Origin: Paenibacillus monticola
GTDB lineage: Bacteria; Bacillota; Bacilli; Paenibacillales; Paenibacillaceae
Direction of reading: 5' to 3'
Length of the DNA stretch: 64,000 nt
Assembly: GCF_009664975.1 (NCBI RefSeq)
Contig: NZ_WJXB01000012.1
Coordinates: 1 to 64,000, forward strand
Shown: positions 25,135 through 35,364 of the stretch, one piece after another
Layout of the letters: each line of letters begins with the position of its first letter
Position numbering within the stretch: position 1 is the first letter of the stretch
Notes under the pieces: model-generated
The model's database searches: none
Seen by the model: only the letters and a program-made list of their open reading frames with translations
Told to the model about the DNA's origin: nothing
Program-made: the position numbers and the translations under genes

Positions 25135-28100
25135 ATGGCACAGCTGGATAACATTTATGGTTCCATAAATGGATTGGACTGCCTAGAAGTGAAATTACGC
25201 GGAGTAGAGGGAGTAGGGGATATAGCCCTTATAGAAACGATGCAGGAACAACAGCTTCCTCCGCTTCATATCCCGGAGGTTCTGGGTTATGATCCCAACC
25301 TGCTTTTAGGTGGAGCCGACACTCCACTGGCGGGAGAATCACCCGCCAGTGAGGAGCTTGATATCCTTCCGCCAGCAGTAAGCTATGGCGGTGAGCTTAT
25401 GGATACTGAAGGCTCCCCGCAGACGCTTGCTGCTGCCCTGTGTCGGGCAAGCCAACTTACAACGGACAGGGGCATTCTGTATTTAATGCCCGATGGTACC
25501 GAGCGGCATCAGACGTATGCTGAGCTGTTAGACTGTGCGGAGCGCATCCTGACCGGCTTGCATGCTTTGGGGCTGAAGCCTGGGGATACCGTCCTCTTCC
25601 AATTCGAGTTGAACGAAAATTTCATTTCAGCTTTCTGGGCATGCGTGCTGGGCGGCATCCTTCCGACACCCTGTGGTGTTCCGCCAGTCTATGATGAAGG
25701 GAACGCCGGTGTGGGCAAGCTGCGAAATGCATGGCAACTGCTGGGACAACCGATTATTTTAACGGATGGGTCTCTGTGCGCGGCGGTGGCGGAGTTGGCA
25801 GTACCGTGGCATACGGATCAGCTTCGTGTGGTTGCGCTAGAACCATTGCTAGACTATGAGCCTGATCACCTATGGTATGATGCAAAACCTGAGGATAGAG
25901 TTCTTCATCTTTTGACATCCGGAAGTACCGGCATTCCCAAATGCGTGCAGCATCGGCATCGGAGTATTTTGTCCCGGGTGAAGGCCACTGCAGCCCTTCA
26001 TGGCTTCACCTCTCAGGAGGTATCCCTAAACTGGATGCCGCTAGATCATGTGGGCGGGCTGGTCATGTATCATATCCTGTCTGTATATCTAGCTTGTGAG
26101 CAGATTTTGCCCAAAATTGAGCATTTTATAGCCGACCCGACCCTGTGGTTAACCTGGATTGAGCGGTACCGGGCAACGAAGACTTGGGCGCCTAACTTTG
26201 CTTTTGCCTTGGTCAATGAGCAGCAGGCCAAGATTCAGGAAGGCAGTTGGGACCTTTCGTCCATGCGCCATATTCTGAACGGTGGGGAGGCAGTCGTTGC
26301 TAAGACAGCTCACACCTTTCTACGGATGTTGACCCCACATGGTTTACAGGGGGATGTGATGTTTCCCTCCTTTGGGATGTCCGAGACTTCTTCGGGAATT
26401 GTGTTCTCCAAACTGCTTCACGCTGGTAATGAAGACAATGGAATACTTCGTTTTGAGAAAAACTCCATGGGCGGTATACTGCGGCACGCTGGGACGGATT
26501 ATCCCGGCAGCGTCTCATTTACGGAAGTGGGAGCGCCCATACCTGGTGTGTCCGTCCGTATTGTAGATCTCGCAGGCGAGCAGGTAACCGAGCGGAGAAT
26601 CGGGCGTGTTCAGGTTGCTGGTCCTACGATTATGGAAGGGTATTACAACAATCCGGAGGCGAATGCCGAGGTATTTACGGATGATGGCTGGTTTGAAACC
26701 GGAGATTTGGGCTTCCTGTACGAGGGAAGGCTAACGATAACTGGCCGTCAGAAGGATATGATTATTGTTAACGGCAATAATTTTCACAATTATGAGATTG
26801 AGGTCATCCTGGAAGAAGTAGACGGTGTGGAAGTTACCTTCTCCGCGGTTTGTGCAGTTCCAAGGGAAGACGGGAGTGAAGGTCTGGCAGTGTTTTTCAC
26901 GCCATCTGATACGGATGAAGAAGGGATTATTCGTGTCATCCAAGAGATCCATCAGCATCTGATCCGCAAGCTGGGCATTCGGCCAGATGAGGTGATTCCG
27001 GTGGCAAAAGGAGAGTTCCCCAAGACTAACTCGGGGAAGATTCAACGGGCTGAATTTAGTAAACGGCTGGCGAACGGGCAGTATGCAGATATTCGGAAAC
27101 GGATCGATCTTCTTCTGAGAAATGAGCGGACAATGCCGGACTGGATTTTCGAGCCTTATTGGACGGCAGAGAAGCTTACTATCGAGGATCAGGAGGGTGA
27201 AAAATCTGTTAAGGCTCCGCAGCGGCTTATCTTTGTCGATGAGAGAGGGCTGGGAGATTTGCTGGCTCGTGGAGATGCTGACAATCCGGCAGGGCTGAGT
27301 ATCCTTGTCCGGCCTGGGGAAGCTTTTGCCCGGACAGGAGCGGGGAGGTACACTCTCCATCCGGCCCGAAGGGAAGATTATATCGAGCTGATCAAAGCAT
27401 TGAAGAGCGAGGAATACCGGGTGGATGAAGTATTCCATCTATGGAGCTACGGTCAGCCAGCCGAATCGTTATGCGCGGTTGAGGAGATTCAGCTGGCGCA
27501 AGAGAGAGGCAGCATCAGCCTTTTATTTCTTATTCAAGCCTTGTTGGGTGGGGATTCTTACCCACATTCCATAGCTGTTGTAACTACGGATGGTCAGAAA
27601 ATATTTTCTGATGAGCTTGTTGCTTTTGAAAAAGCGCCTATGACGGGGTTCATCAAAACGCTCCCCCATGAGCATCCCGATCTGGTTGCGAGACTTATTG
27701 ATTTCGAATCGCGTGCAGCAGAGTCAGACGTATACCGGAGCCTCGTGCAGGAAATAGCAGGTCCCCGAAAGGATATTGTGGCCTATCGGGAAGGTCAGCG
27801 GTATGTACCGGGCCTGAGAAAGACCAATCTACTGGTGGGACAGGAAGAGATTCCTTTCGTGAACGATGGATTGTATCTCATTACTGGCGGTTTAGGGGGT
27901 ATTGGCTGCGCCGTTGCTTCTTATTTGCTGGAACACTACCAAGCGAAACTGCTGATATTAGGCCGCAGCAATCTTCATCCGGTTTCAGGCGATACGAATA
28001 CTGGAAGCGCAGAAGACAAACAGGCTGCTTTGCGGGATCTGGAGCGGCTGGCCACCCGAACTGGCGGTTCCGTCCGGTATGAAACAGCGAAGCTTGGAGA

Positions 28101-31100
28101 TCTGGAAATCCTGCGTAATAAGGTTGAAGTGGTTCAACAGGAGTCAGGAACCACACTGGCCGGAGTCATTCATCTTGCCGGAACGATCCAAGAGCAGCTG
28201 TTGATGGAACAGACCCGGGAACAACTAGAGGACATGTACGCAGCGAAAGTTTATGGAACCTTTGTCCTGCATCAGCTGTGTGAGAGCTTCGGAGATGTCC
28301 TGTTCGTGACTGCTTCATCTGCCCGGACATTGACCGGAGGCATGACTATAGGAGCTTATTGCGCCGCTAATGAGTTCGTACAGAGCATGGCGGTTGCCCA
28401 TGCAGAGAATTCGCGGGTCAGAACACACTGTTTCTCTTGGAGTCAGTGGGATGGGCTGGGCATGAGCCGCGACCTCATCGTCGGGGATGTGCTGGAGAGT
28501 AAAGGCTTCGCTCGGATCAACAAGACAAAAGGCGTCTTCTCACTGATTGCGGGCTTGAGACAGGCTCGACCGCTTCTCTATGTAGGGCTGGACGACTCAA
28601 AGGCTGAAATAAGAACCCGGACAGGTCGTTTAGTCGAGACAGAAAAGGTACTTCAGGTATTCTTCACAGGCCAGCGGCGTCTTTCCCGGCCTTACCTTCG
28701 CCAAGCGATTGAGACATTTAGAACGGAACACAGACAGGTTGCCGATCTGATTCGCTTCATACACGTTGATGCCATCCCTATGACCGGTGAGGGAACCATC
28801 GACAGAAAACAGCTGGCGTTAATGGCTGCTGAAAAAGACAACGCTCATCAGTATACAGCTCCTCGCACGCAGCAGGAATCGGAGTTATCTGTGATCTGGG
28901 AGAAGCTACTTGGCGTGGATAAGGTGGGTATAACCGATAATTTCTTTGCATTGGGCGGCCATTCGCTGCGTGCGACGCAGCTGATGTCTCTGCTGCGGGA
29001 GGCTTATGGAGTATCCTTGCCGCTAAAGATATTGTTTCTCCATCCGACTGTTGAAAGTCTCGCTGTTGTTATTACAGAACAACGGCAGGATGGTGCTACG
29101 GAGCACGGACCAAGGAGACAAGGACGAGTTGGCGACATCTTGCCGATGTCTTTTGCCCAAAAAAGGCAATGGTTTATGGCTCAATGGGAACCGGGTAATC
29201 CATTCTATATCAATACGATCACGCTGCAACTTTCTGGGAAGCTGAATAGAGAGGCGCTTCAGCGCAGCTTGCAGATCATTGTTGACCGCCATGAAACCTT
29301 GCGTACCATATTTGACATTGTGAAGGAAGAGCCCAGTCAGATCATTCTGCAGGAGGTAAGCGTGGAACTGCCCTATGTAGATTTGAAAGGGTACCCCGAG
29401 CCAATAAAGGAAGAACAGGTCAGGAATTTGATCCGCGAAGAAGCACGGACACCTTTCTCGTTAGCTAGTGATCCAATGATCCGGGCCCAACTGCTCCAGC
29501 TTGATGAGGAAAGGCATCTTTTGCTCGTTTCCATTCACCATATTGTTTCAGACGGCTGGTCTATTGGCGTCTTTGTGCGGGAGTTATGCGGACACTATGA
29601 AAGTCTATCCTCTGGGCGATTACCGGACTCGTCCGAGCTCCCCCTACAATATGCTGACTATACCTTGTGGCAGCAGGAATGGATGAATAACGGCGGGTTA
29701 ATAGAACAGCTCGCGTATTGGAAGGAACAATATGCTGACGGAGTCCCTGTCCTTGATATGCCGCTTGATTTCCCACGTCCACCTATCCAGCTATATAGAG
29801 GGAAGACGAAGGAATACTTATTGTCCGCCTCACTGACTGCGGGGTTGAGCGACCTGTCTCAGCAGGCAGGAGCAACGTTATTCATGACATTGCTGGCCGG
29901 ATTCTCAGCGCTGATCCACCGCTATACAGGACAGGAGGATTTCGTTCTGGGCTCGGTAATTGCCAACCGCAATTGGGCTGGAATTGAACCGCTTATTGGT
30001 TTCTTCGTCAACACACTGGCTCTTCGTATGAATACGGCAGGCGATCCTTCACTAGAAGAATTGCTGCAACGGGTGAAAGAGACAACGCTGGGCGCTTACG
30101 ACCATCAGGATGTTCCGTTTGAAATGCTGGTGGACGAGCTGCAGGTAGAGCGGGACTTGAGCAGACAGCCCTTATTTCAAGTGTTGTTAGTCTTGCAGAA
30201 TGCGCCTGTAGAAGCGGTGGGAATGGGCGAGGTTACCATGAATATGCGAATCGAAAACAATGACACTTCTAAATTCGATTTGGCTCTGCATCTCTTTGAG
30301 GAGGCTGGAGGTCTGCGTATTTCGCTCGAATACAACACCGATCTGTTCCTGGAGCAAACGGTCGATCAGTTGGTCCATCATTATGAAACACTATTGGCGG
30401 GAGCAGTTGCAGCGCCGTATACTCCCTTATCAAAGCTACCTCTTCTGACGGATGAGGAGCAGACATTGCTGTTGGATAGCTGGAGCGGGACGCAGGCCGA
30501 TTATCCCCGGGACAGCTGCTTGCAAGAGCTCTTTGAACAACAGGTCAAGATGAGCCCGGATGCTTCCGCATTGGTTTACGAAGACGGGTTAAGCGTTATG
30601 ACCTATCGAGATTTAGCACAGGATTCAGAAATTCTGGCCGGATATCTCCAGACCCTTGGAGTCGGCCCCGGAATCCTGGTCGGTGTACTGCTTGACCGGT
30701 CACCGGAGATGATCATCGCAATTGTTGCCATTATTCGGGCAGGCGGCGCTTATGTTCCTATGGATCCTGAGTATCCTAAGGCACGGCTGGACTACATGCT
30801 GTGCGATACGGAATCTCACCTAGTTATCACCCAATCTGCCTTTCTTCCATTGCTTGGCGGCATGAAGGCACCTTGTTTTACTATGGACCCTGGATGGAAG
30901 GCTCAGACGGAAGGGACCTATGACTTGCGCAGGTCAGTTTCTCTGCCACTTCAGGCAGCGTATGTCAATTATACCTCCGGTTCGACGGGACAACCGAAGG
31001 GAGTTCTGATTCCCCATCGTGCCGTAATCCGTTTGGTCAAGGGAACTGCGTATGTTTCCCTCGGTTCGGAGGACACAGCTCTTCAGATTGCCAACTATGC

Positions 31101-34100
31101 TTTTGATGCGTTCACGTATGAGTTATGGGGTATGCTGCTGAATGGTGGACGTCTCGTATTGACGGACCGCGATACGATTCTTTCCATGGACAAGCTGGCG
31201 GAAGCCTTTGATACCTATCGGGTAACTACAGGGTTTCTTACGGTTCCATTATTCAATCGTCTGATGGAGGAGCGCCCAGCGTGTATCCGGCACTGCACGG
31301 CTCTACTTGTGGGAGGCGATGCCTTATCCATTTCCCATATTCGCAAAGGTTTGGAGGTTCTGCCCCAAGGGCTGCTGAACGGATACGGCCCTACGGAAAA
31401 CACAACTTTTTCCTGTGTATATTCAATCGGATCGCTGTCGAAGGATGCGCAATCGGTGCCGATTGGAAAACCGGTGTCCAACTCACGTGCTTACATTCTT
31501 GATACATGGCTGACTCCCGTTCCGGCGGGCGTTCCCGGCGAATTGTATGTCGGAGGAGATGGGTTGGCACTCGGTTATATTCATGATGAAGAACGGACAC
31601 GGCGGATGTTTGTACCCGATCCATTCCACCCCGAGGGAGCGGGACGGATGTACCGGACAGGGGATCGTGCTAAATGGCTGCCGGACGGAACCATTGAGTA
31701 TCTAGGCAGACTGGACAATCAAGTCAAGATTCGTGGATTCCGTGTAGAAACGGGAGAAGTGGAAGCAGCATTAATGCTCCACCCTGCTGTAAAAGAGTGT
31801 GTAGTTGTTCCGCATCTGGCAGATAACGGGATGAAGCAGTTGGCTGCATATCTGGTGACGAATGATAGCGGACAGACGAAAGATTGGCGAATGCATCTGA
31901 TGGGGCTTCTGCCCGATTATATGATCCCTCGGTATTTTGTAATAGTCGACCAGCTTCCGCTTAACGCTAACGGAAAAATTGATAAGCGGGCTCTACCCGC
32001 TCCACTGGCGCCGGAGGTGAAATCGGAGGGAGTTGTTATACAAGCTCGGAATGAGACGGAACAGGCCTTTGTGGAGATCTGGCGTAAACTGCTAGATGTA
32101 CAGCAAATCGGTGTCAACGACAATTTCTTTGATCTTGGGGGAGACTCCATCGTAGTCATCCAAATGGTGGCGAATGCGGCTCGGGCAGGATACCGGATAT
32201 CGCCGAAGCAGGTATTCCAGATGCAAACTATTGTGGAACTGGCGGCATGTGCAGAAGAGGTTGTGTCGAAAGTGGAAATGGATCAGGGTCTGGCAAGAGG
32301 AGGGGTTCTGCTAACACCGATTCAAAAGTGGTTTTTTGAGCAGGATCTACAAGACAAACATCATTGGAACCTGCCTGCACTTATTCCTTTGGAGAATAAA
32401 ACGGAGCCGGATGTACTGGCAAAAGCGCTGCAGCATGTCATCCTTCATCACGATGCCTTGCGAATGCGTTATGTACAGTGGGGAGAAGAATGGCAACAAG
32501 AATACGGCCCCCCGGCGGAGATGCCGGAAGTTCGGATTATCGATACCCGCACTTTGGATGCGGGGGAACGGGAAACCGTTCTGCTTAGAGAGTCGGAGCA
32601 TGCGCAGGCCGGATTGTCACTGGAGCTGGGCAAAGTATTGCAAGCTGTCTTTTTCCAGGGAGAGCCGGGTTCGGACGGGTGGCTCTTTCTAGCCGTTCAC
32701 CACCTTATAGTAGATGGAGTTTCATGGCGAATTATACTTGAAGATCTGTTGCATGCCATAACCCAAATAGGTTTAGGCCAAACTGTTAATTTGCCTGCGA
32801 AGACCGCCTCATTTCAGCAGTGGTCCGAGGCCTTGACGGAATACGCCGTGGAAGAAGAAATAGAGTCCCAGTTATCGTACTGGCAGAGTGTGACCCATTC
32901 CATGCACACCCTGCCGTTGCCTGAACTGCTTACCCCCCAAACGGAAGACCAGGCAGTGCAATTTAGGACATCATTTTCCAAAACAGAAACCGATCGGCTG
33001 CTTACGGCTGCCAACCAGGCATATCACACAGAGATTAACGATCTGCTGCTGGTTGCGCTCTATCGTACCTTGTCTCCCCTGAACGGAGAGTCCGGTCTGG
33101 GGTTGACGCTTGAAGGACATGGTCGGGAATATATCGGGGAAGGCTTGGATATCACTCGAACGGTGGGTTGGTTCACGACATCTTATCCCGTGATTCTGCG
33201 AACTCCTGCCGAAATTGGCTTGGAAGAACAGATCAAGACTATAAAAGAAACATTGCGCCAGATTCCCGGCAAAGGCTTAGGCTATGGGCTGCTCCGCTAT
33301 CTCTCGAATGATCCGCAAAAACGTGAGTCTCTGGCAATGGTATCTCCCAAGGTTTCTTTTAACTATCTGGGTCAGCTGGACCGGGGCGGCCAAGCGGCCT
33401 TCTTCCTGGCCGATGCAAGAACCGGACATTATCATACCCCAACTGCAAGGCGTGAGCATGCCATTGATATCCATGGCTTTGTGTTATACGGCGAACTTCA
33501 AATGGTATTCACCATGCACCGGGAACATGCAGATCGCCCTGAGCTCGCCAGTCTGGCGGAACGCTTCCGCAGTGAGCTGCTTGGAGTTATTGCACACTGT
33601 ACCGACAATGGAACCAGAGGTTGGACTCCTTCGGATTTCCCGCTCCTGAAGCTAGAACTACAGGACTGTGACAGACTCCCTATGCATACGGAGGACGCTT
33701 ATCCATTATCCCCCATGCAGCAAGGTATGCTGTTCCACTCGCTATACGAACCGGATTCGAACGCTTACCACGGACAGATTAATCTTACGATTTCTGGTGC
33801 GTTGGATTTGGGCCTATACGAGAACGTTTGGAGGATGCTTGTGCAGCGACATCCGATTCTACGGACACGCTTTCTCTGGGAAGGGCTGAGTGATGCGATT
33901 CAGATCGTGCTGGATACACAAGACCTTAGCTGTTCTTATGTGGATTTAACCGGCTTAGAGGATATGAAGCAGCAGGAACAACTGGATCAATGGCTACAGG
34001 AGGATCGCCATAAGGGCTTTCAGCTGGACCTGGAGGAGCCCTTGATGCGAATCGCCTTTGTTCAGTTGGCTACGGCGAAGACAATCTTCATCTGGAGCTT

Positions 34101-35343
34101 CCATCATATCCTGCTGGATGGTTGGAGTCTGTTCCAGGTATTTAATGAATCTCTCAATATATACCACTCACTTGCGGAGGGCAGAACTGAGCCTGTCGTT
34201 ATTAGAACGCCCTACAAGCGCTATATCCAATGGCTGAACCAGCTGGATAAGACACGTGCACAGGCTTTCTGGAGAAGTTACCTGTCCGGTTTCACAGAGG
34301 CAACCCTGTTGCCAGGTGGGCAGACATCGACGGGCGCTATAGAAAGCGTTCATACCGTTAGACAAGAGTCGATCAGACTCTCCAGCGAAGAGAGCCGGAC
34401 GCTGGAAGCAGGGGCACGTCGCCTCAAAGTAACAGTAGGAACTCTCATGCAGACAGCTTGGGGGCTTCTGCTACAGGGGTATTCCGGCCAGAACGATATA
34501 TTGTTCGGCGTTACGGTATCCGGAAGGCCGGCAGAACTGGAGCATGTGGAGACAATGGTCGGCCTATTTATTAATACACTGCCGCTGCGGATGGACATTC
34601 AGGCCGAACAGACGCTGCATGAACTGCTGCTCTCCACTCAGGAAACCTGCGTCGCGCTAAGGGAATTTGAGCACAGCTTGTTGCCGGAGATTCAGCTGGC
34701 CAGCCGAATTCCGGCACGAGAAGCCCTCTTTAACAGCATCGTCGTGTTTGAGAACTATCCAGTGGAGAACATGGCGGGAGAGGAACTGACAGTAAGTGGT
34801 CTGCAAAGCTATGAGCAGACGAATTATGATTTGTCTCTGGTTGTTGTTCCCGGCGCATGCTACGAGCTGCGCGTCTCCTACTTGCCGCATCGTTATAATC
34901 CCGATGCGATAAGAACTTTGATGGGCAGGTTAACAAGCATTCTTCACCGCCTAACGGAGAAACCGGAGGCCCATGTAGCCTCGCTATGGCTATTGGAAGA
35001 GGAAGAAGAAATAAAGATGCTTGAACAATGGGTGCAACAAGCTCGGGTTGTTACCCTGTACGAGGATCAGGAAGAGGTCTACGCAGGGGTGAACGATCTC
35101 AAGGAAGACACGGAGCTGTATATTCTGGACAGGTACTTGCGTCCCGTTCCCCCGGGAATACCTGGCAACGTATATATCGGTTCACTCCAACTGAAGAGAC
35201 ATTGTGGTTCTTGGAGCGAATGGATGCAGGAACATGCCATTTCGCACCCTTTCGGGGGGCGGACAGGCGGGCTACTCTATCAGACAGGAGATACCGGAGT
35301 TTGGCAAGAGGATGGCACAGTGAAACTTTTGGAGTTGGTTTAG
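25135..35343 (+). CDS. Depsipeptide synthetase 1 (CesA/Vlm1-type NRPS with keto-acid A-KR module)
   Basis: 3402 residues. Domains in order: short N-terminal pseudo-Asub segment (15-60); acyl-adenylating domain (about 90-645; LTSGSTGIPK near 259; no Asp235-type amino-acid motif, instead MPLDHVGG); ketoreductase (about 905-1160; LITGGLGGIG); second pseudo-Asub piece ending GEGTIDRKQL (about 1211-1227); carrier T1 (Ser1277); condensation (HHIVSDG at 1468); adenylation (YTSGSTGQPK near 1946); T2 (Ser2338); epimerization (HHLIVDGVSW at 2522, EGHGRE, NYLGQ); D-type condensation (HHILLDG at 2990); a remnant of an A domain (3300-3402). This is the CesA/Vlm1 order plus the C domain that normally opens CesB/Vlm2. 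AGGAGG precedes the ATG. Predicted: reduces a loaded 2-keto acid, couples it to an amino acid, epimerizes it. Confidence 0.93.
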   Translation: MAQLDNIYGSINGLDCLEVKLRGVEGVGDIALIETMQEQQLPPLHIPEVLGYDPNLLLGGADTPLAGESPASEELDILPPAVSYGGELMDTEGSPQTLAAALCRASQLTTDRGILYLMPDGTERHQTYAELLDCAERILTGLHALGLKPGDTVLFQFELNENFISAFWACVLGGILPTPCGVPPVYDEGNAGVGKLRNAWQLLGQPIILTDGSLCAAVAELAVPWHTDQLRVVALEPLLDYEPDHLWYDAKPEDRVLHLLTSGSTGIPKCVQHRHRSILSRVKATAALHGFTSQEVSLNWMPLDHVGGLVMYHILSVYLACEQILPKIEHFIADPTLWLTWIERYRATKTWAPNFAFALVNEQQAKIQEGSWDLSSMRHILNGGEAVVAKTAHTFLRMLTPHGLQGDVMFPSFGMSETSSGIVFSKLLHAGNEDNGILRFEKNSMGGILRHAGTDYPGSVSFTEVGAPIPGVSVRIVDLAGEQVTERRIGRVQVAGPTIMEGYYNNPEANAEVFTDDGWFETGDLGFLYEGRLTITGRQKDMIIVNGNNFHNYEIEVILEEVDGVEVTFSAVCAVPREDGSEGLAVFFTPSDTDEEGIIRVIQEIHQHLIRKLGIRPDEVIPVAKGEFPKTNSGKIQRAEFSKRLANGQYADIRKRIDLLLRNERTMPDWIFEPYWTAEKLTIEDQEGEKSVKAPQRLIFVDERGLGDLLARGDADNPAGLSILVRPGEAFARTGAGRYTLHPARREDYIELIKALKSEEYRVDEVFHLWSYGQPAESLCAVEEIQLAQERGSISLLFLIQALLGGDSYPHSIAVVTTDGQKIFSDELVAFEKAPMTGFIKTLPHEHPDLVARLIDFESRAAESDVYRSLVQEIAGPRKDIVAYREGQRYVPGLRKTNLLVGQEEIPFVNDGLYLITGGLGGIGCAVASYLLEHYQAKLLILGRSNLHPVSGDTNTGSAEDKQAALRDLERLATRTGGSVRYETAKLGDLEILRNKVEVVQQESGTTLAGVIHLAGTIQEQLLMEQTREQLEDMYAAKVYGTFVLHQLCESFGDVLFVTASSARTLTGGMTIGAYCAANEFVQSMAVAHAENSRVRTHCFSWSQWDGLGMSRDLIVGDVLESKGFARINKTKGVFSLIAGLRQARPLLYVGLDDSKAEIRTRTGRLVETEKVLQVFFTGQRRLSRPYLRQAIETFRTEHRQVADLIRFIHVDAIPMTGEGTIDRKQLALMAAEKDNAHQYTAPRTQQESELSVIWEKLLGVDKVGITDNFFALGGHSLRATQLMSLLREAYGVSLPLKILFLHPTVESLAVVITEQRQDGATEHGPRRQGRVGDILPMSFAQKRQWFMAQWEPGNPFYINTITLQLSGKLNREALQRSLQIIVDRHETLRTIFDIVKEEPSQIILQEVSVELPYVDLKGYPEPIKEEQVRNLIREEARTPFSLASDPMIRAQLLQLDEERHLLLVSIHHIVSDGWSIGVFVRELCGHYESLSSGRLPDSSELPLQYADYTLWQQEWMNNGGLIEQLAYWKEQYADGVPVLDMPLDFPRPPIQLYRGKTKEYLLSASLTAGLSDLSQQAGATLFMTLLAGFSALIHRYTGQEDFVLGSVIANRNWAGIEPLIGFFVNTLALRMNTAGDPSLEELLQRVKETTLGAYDHQDVPFEMLVDELQVERDLSRQPLFQVLLVLQNAPVEAVGMGEVTMNMRIENNDTSKFDLALHLFEEAGGLRISLEYNTDLFLEQTVDQLVHHYETLLAGAVAAPYTPLSKLPLLTDEEQTLLLDSWSGTQADYPRDSCLQELFEQQVKMSPDASALVYEDGLSVMTYRDLAQDSEILAGYLQTLGVGPGILVGVLLDRSPEMIIAIVAIIRAGGAYVPMDPEYPKARLDYMLCDTESHLVITQSAFLPLLGGMKAPCFTMDPGWKAQTEGTYDLRRSVSLPLQAAYVNYTSGSTGQPKGVLIPHRAVIRLVKGTAYVSLGSEDTALQIANYAFDAFTYELWGMLLNGGRLVLTDRDTILSMDKLAEAFDTYRVTTGFLTVPLFNRLMEERPACIRHCTALLVGGDALSISHIRKGLEVLPQGLLNGYGPTENTTFSCVYSIGSLSKDAQSVPIGKPVSNSRAYILDTWLTPVPAGVPGELYVGGDGLALGYIHDEERTRRMFVPDPFHPEGAGRMYRTGDRAKWLPDGTIEYLGRLDNQVKIRGFRVETGEVEAALMLHPAVKECVVVPHLADNGMKQLAAYLVTNDSGQTKDWRMHLMGLLPDYMIPRYFVIVDQLPLNANGKIDKRALPAPLAPEVKSEGVVIQARNETEQAFVEIWRKLLDVQQIGVNDNFFDLGGDSIVVIQMVANAARAGYRISPKQVFQMQTIVELAACAEEVVSKVEMDQGLARGGVLLTPIQKWFFEQDLQDKHHWNLPALIPLENKTEPDVLAKALQHVILHHDALRMRYVQWGEEWQQEYGPPAEMPEVRIIDTRTLDAGERETVLLRESEHAQAGLSLELGKVLQAVFFQGEPGSDGWLFLAVHHLIVDGVSWRIILEDLLHAITQIGLGQTVNLPAKTASFQQWSEALTEYAVEEEIESQLSYWQSVTHSMHTLPLPELLTPQTEDQAVQFRTSFSKTETDRLLTAANQAYHTEINDLLLVALYRTLSPLNGESGLGLTLEGHGREYIGEGLDITRTVGWFTTSYPVILRTPAEIGLEEQIKTIKETLRQIPGKGLGYGLLRYLSNDPQKRESLAMVSPKVSFNYLGQLDRGGQAAFFLADARTGHYHTPTARREHAIDIHGFVLYGELQMVFTMHREHADRPELASLAERFRSELLGVIAHCTDNGTRGWTPSDFPLLKLELQDCDRLPMHTEDAYPLSPMQQGMLFHSLYEPDSNAYHGQINLTISGALDLGLYENVWRMLVQRHPILRTRFLWEGLSDAIQIVLDTQDLSCSYVDLTGLEDMKQQEQLDQWLQEDRHKGFQLDLEEPLMRIAFVQLATAKTIFIWSFHHILLDGWSLFQVFNESLNIYHSLAEGRTEPVVIRTPYKRYIQWLNQLDKTRAQAFWRSYLSGFTEATLLPGGQTSTGAIESVHTVRQESIRLSSEESRTLEAGARRLKVTVGTLMQTAWGLLLQGYSGQNDILFGVTVSGRPAELEHVETMVGLFINTLPLRMDIQAEQTLHELLLSTQETCVALREFEHSLLPEIQLASRIPAREALFNSIVVFENYPVENMAGEELTVSGLQSYEQTNYDLSLVVVPGACYELRVSYLPHRYNPDAIRTLMGRLTSILHRLTEKPEAHVASLWLLEEEEEIKMLEQWVQQARVVTLYEDQEEVYAGVNDLKEDTELYILDRYLRPVPPGIPGNVYIGSLQLKRHCGSWSEWMQEHAISHPFGGRTGGLLYQTGDTGVWQEDGTVKLLELV

Positions 35344-35364
35344 CTAAAAGAGAGATAGGGAGAG

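Noticed and set aside
25400..27080. First synthetase domain as a fatty acyl-AMP ligase starting a lipopeptide
   Set aside because: It has AMP-ligase-like motifs (MPLDHVGG), but it is followed by KR plus pseudo-Asub and recurs in mid-assembly in synthetase 2, which fits keto-acid A-KR units and not a lipid starter.
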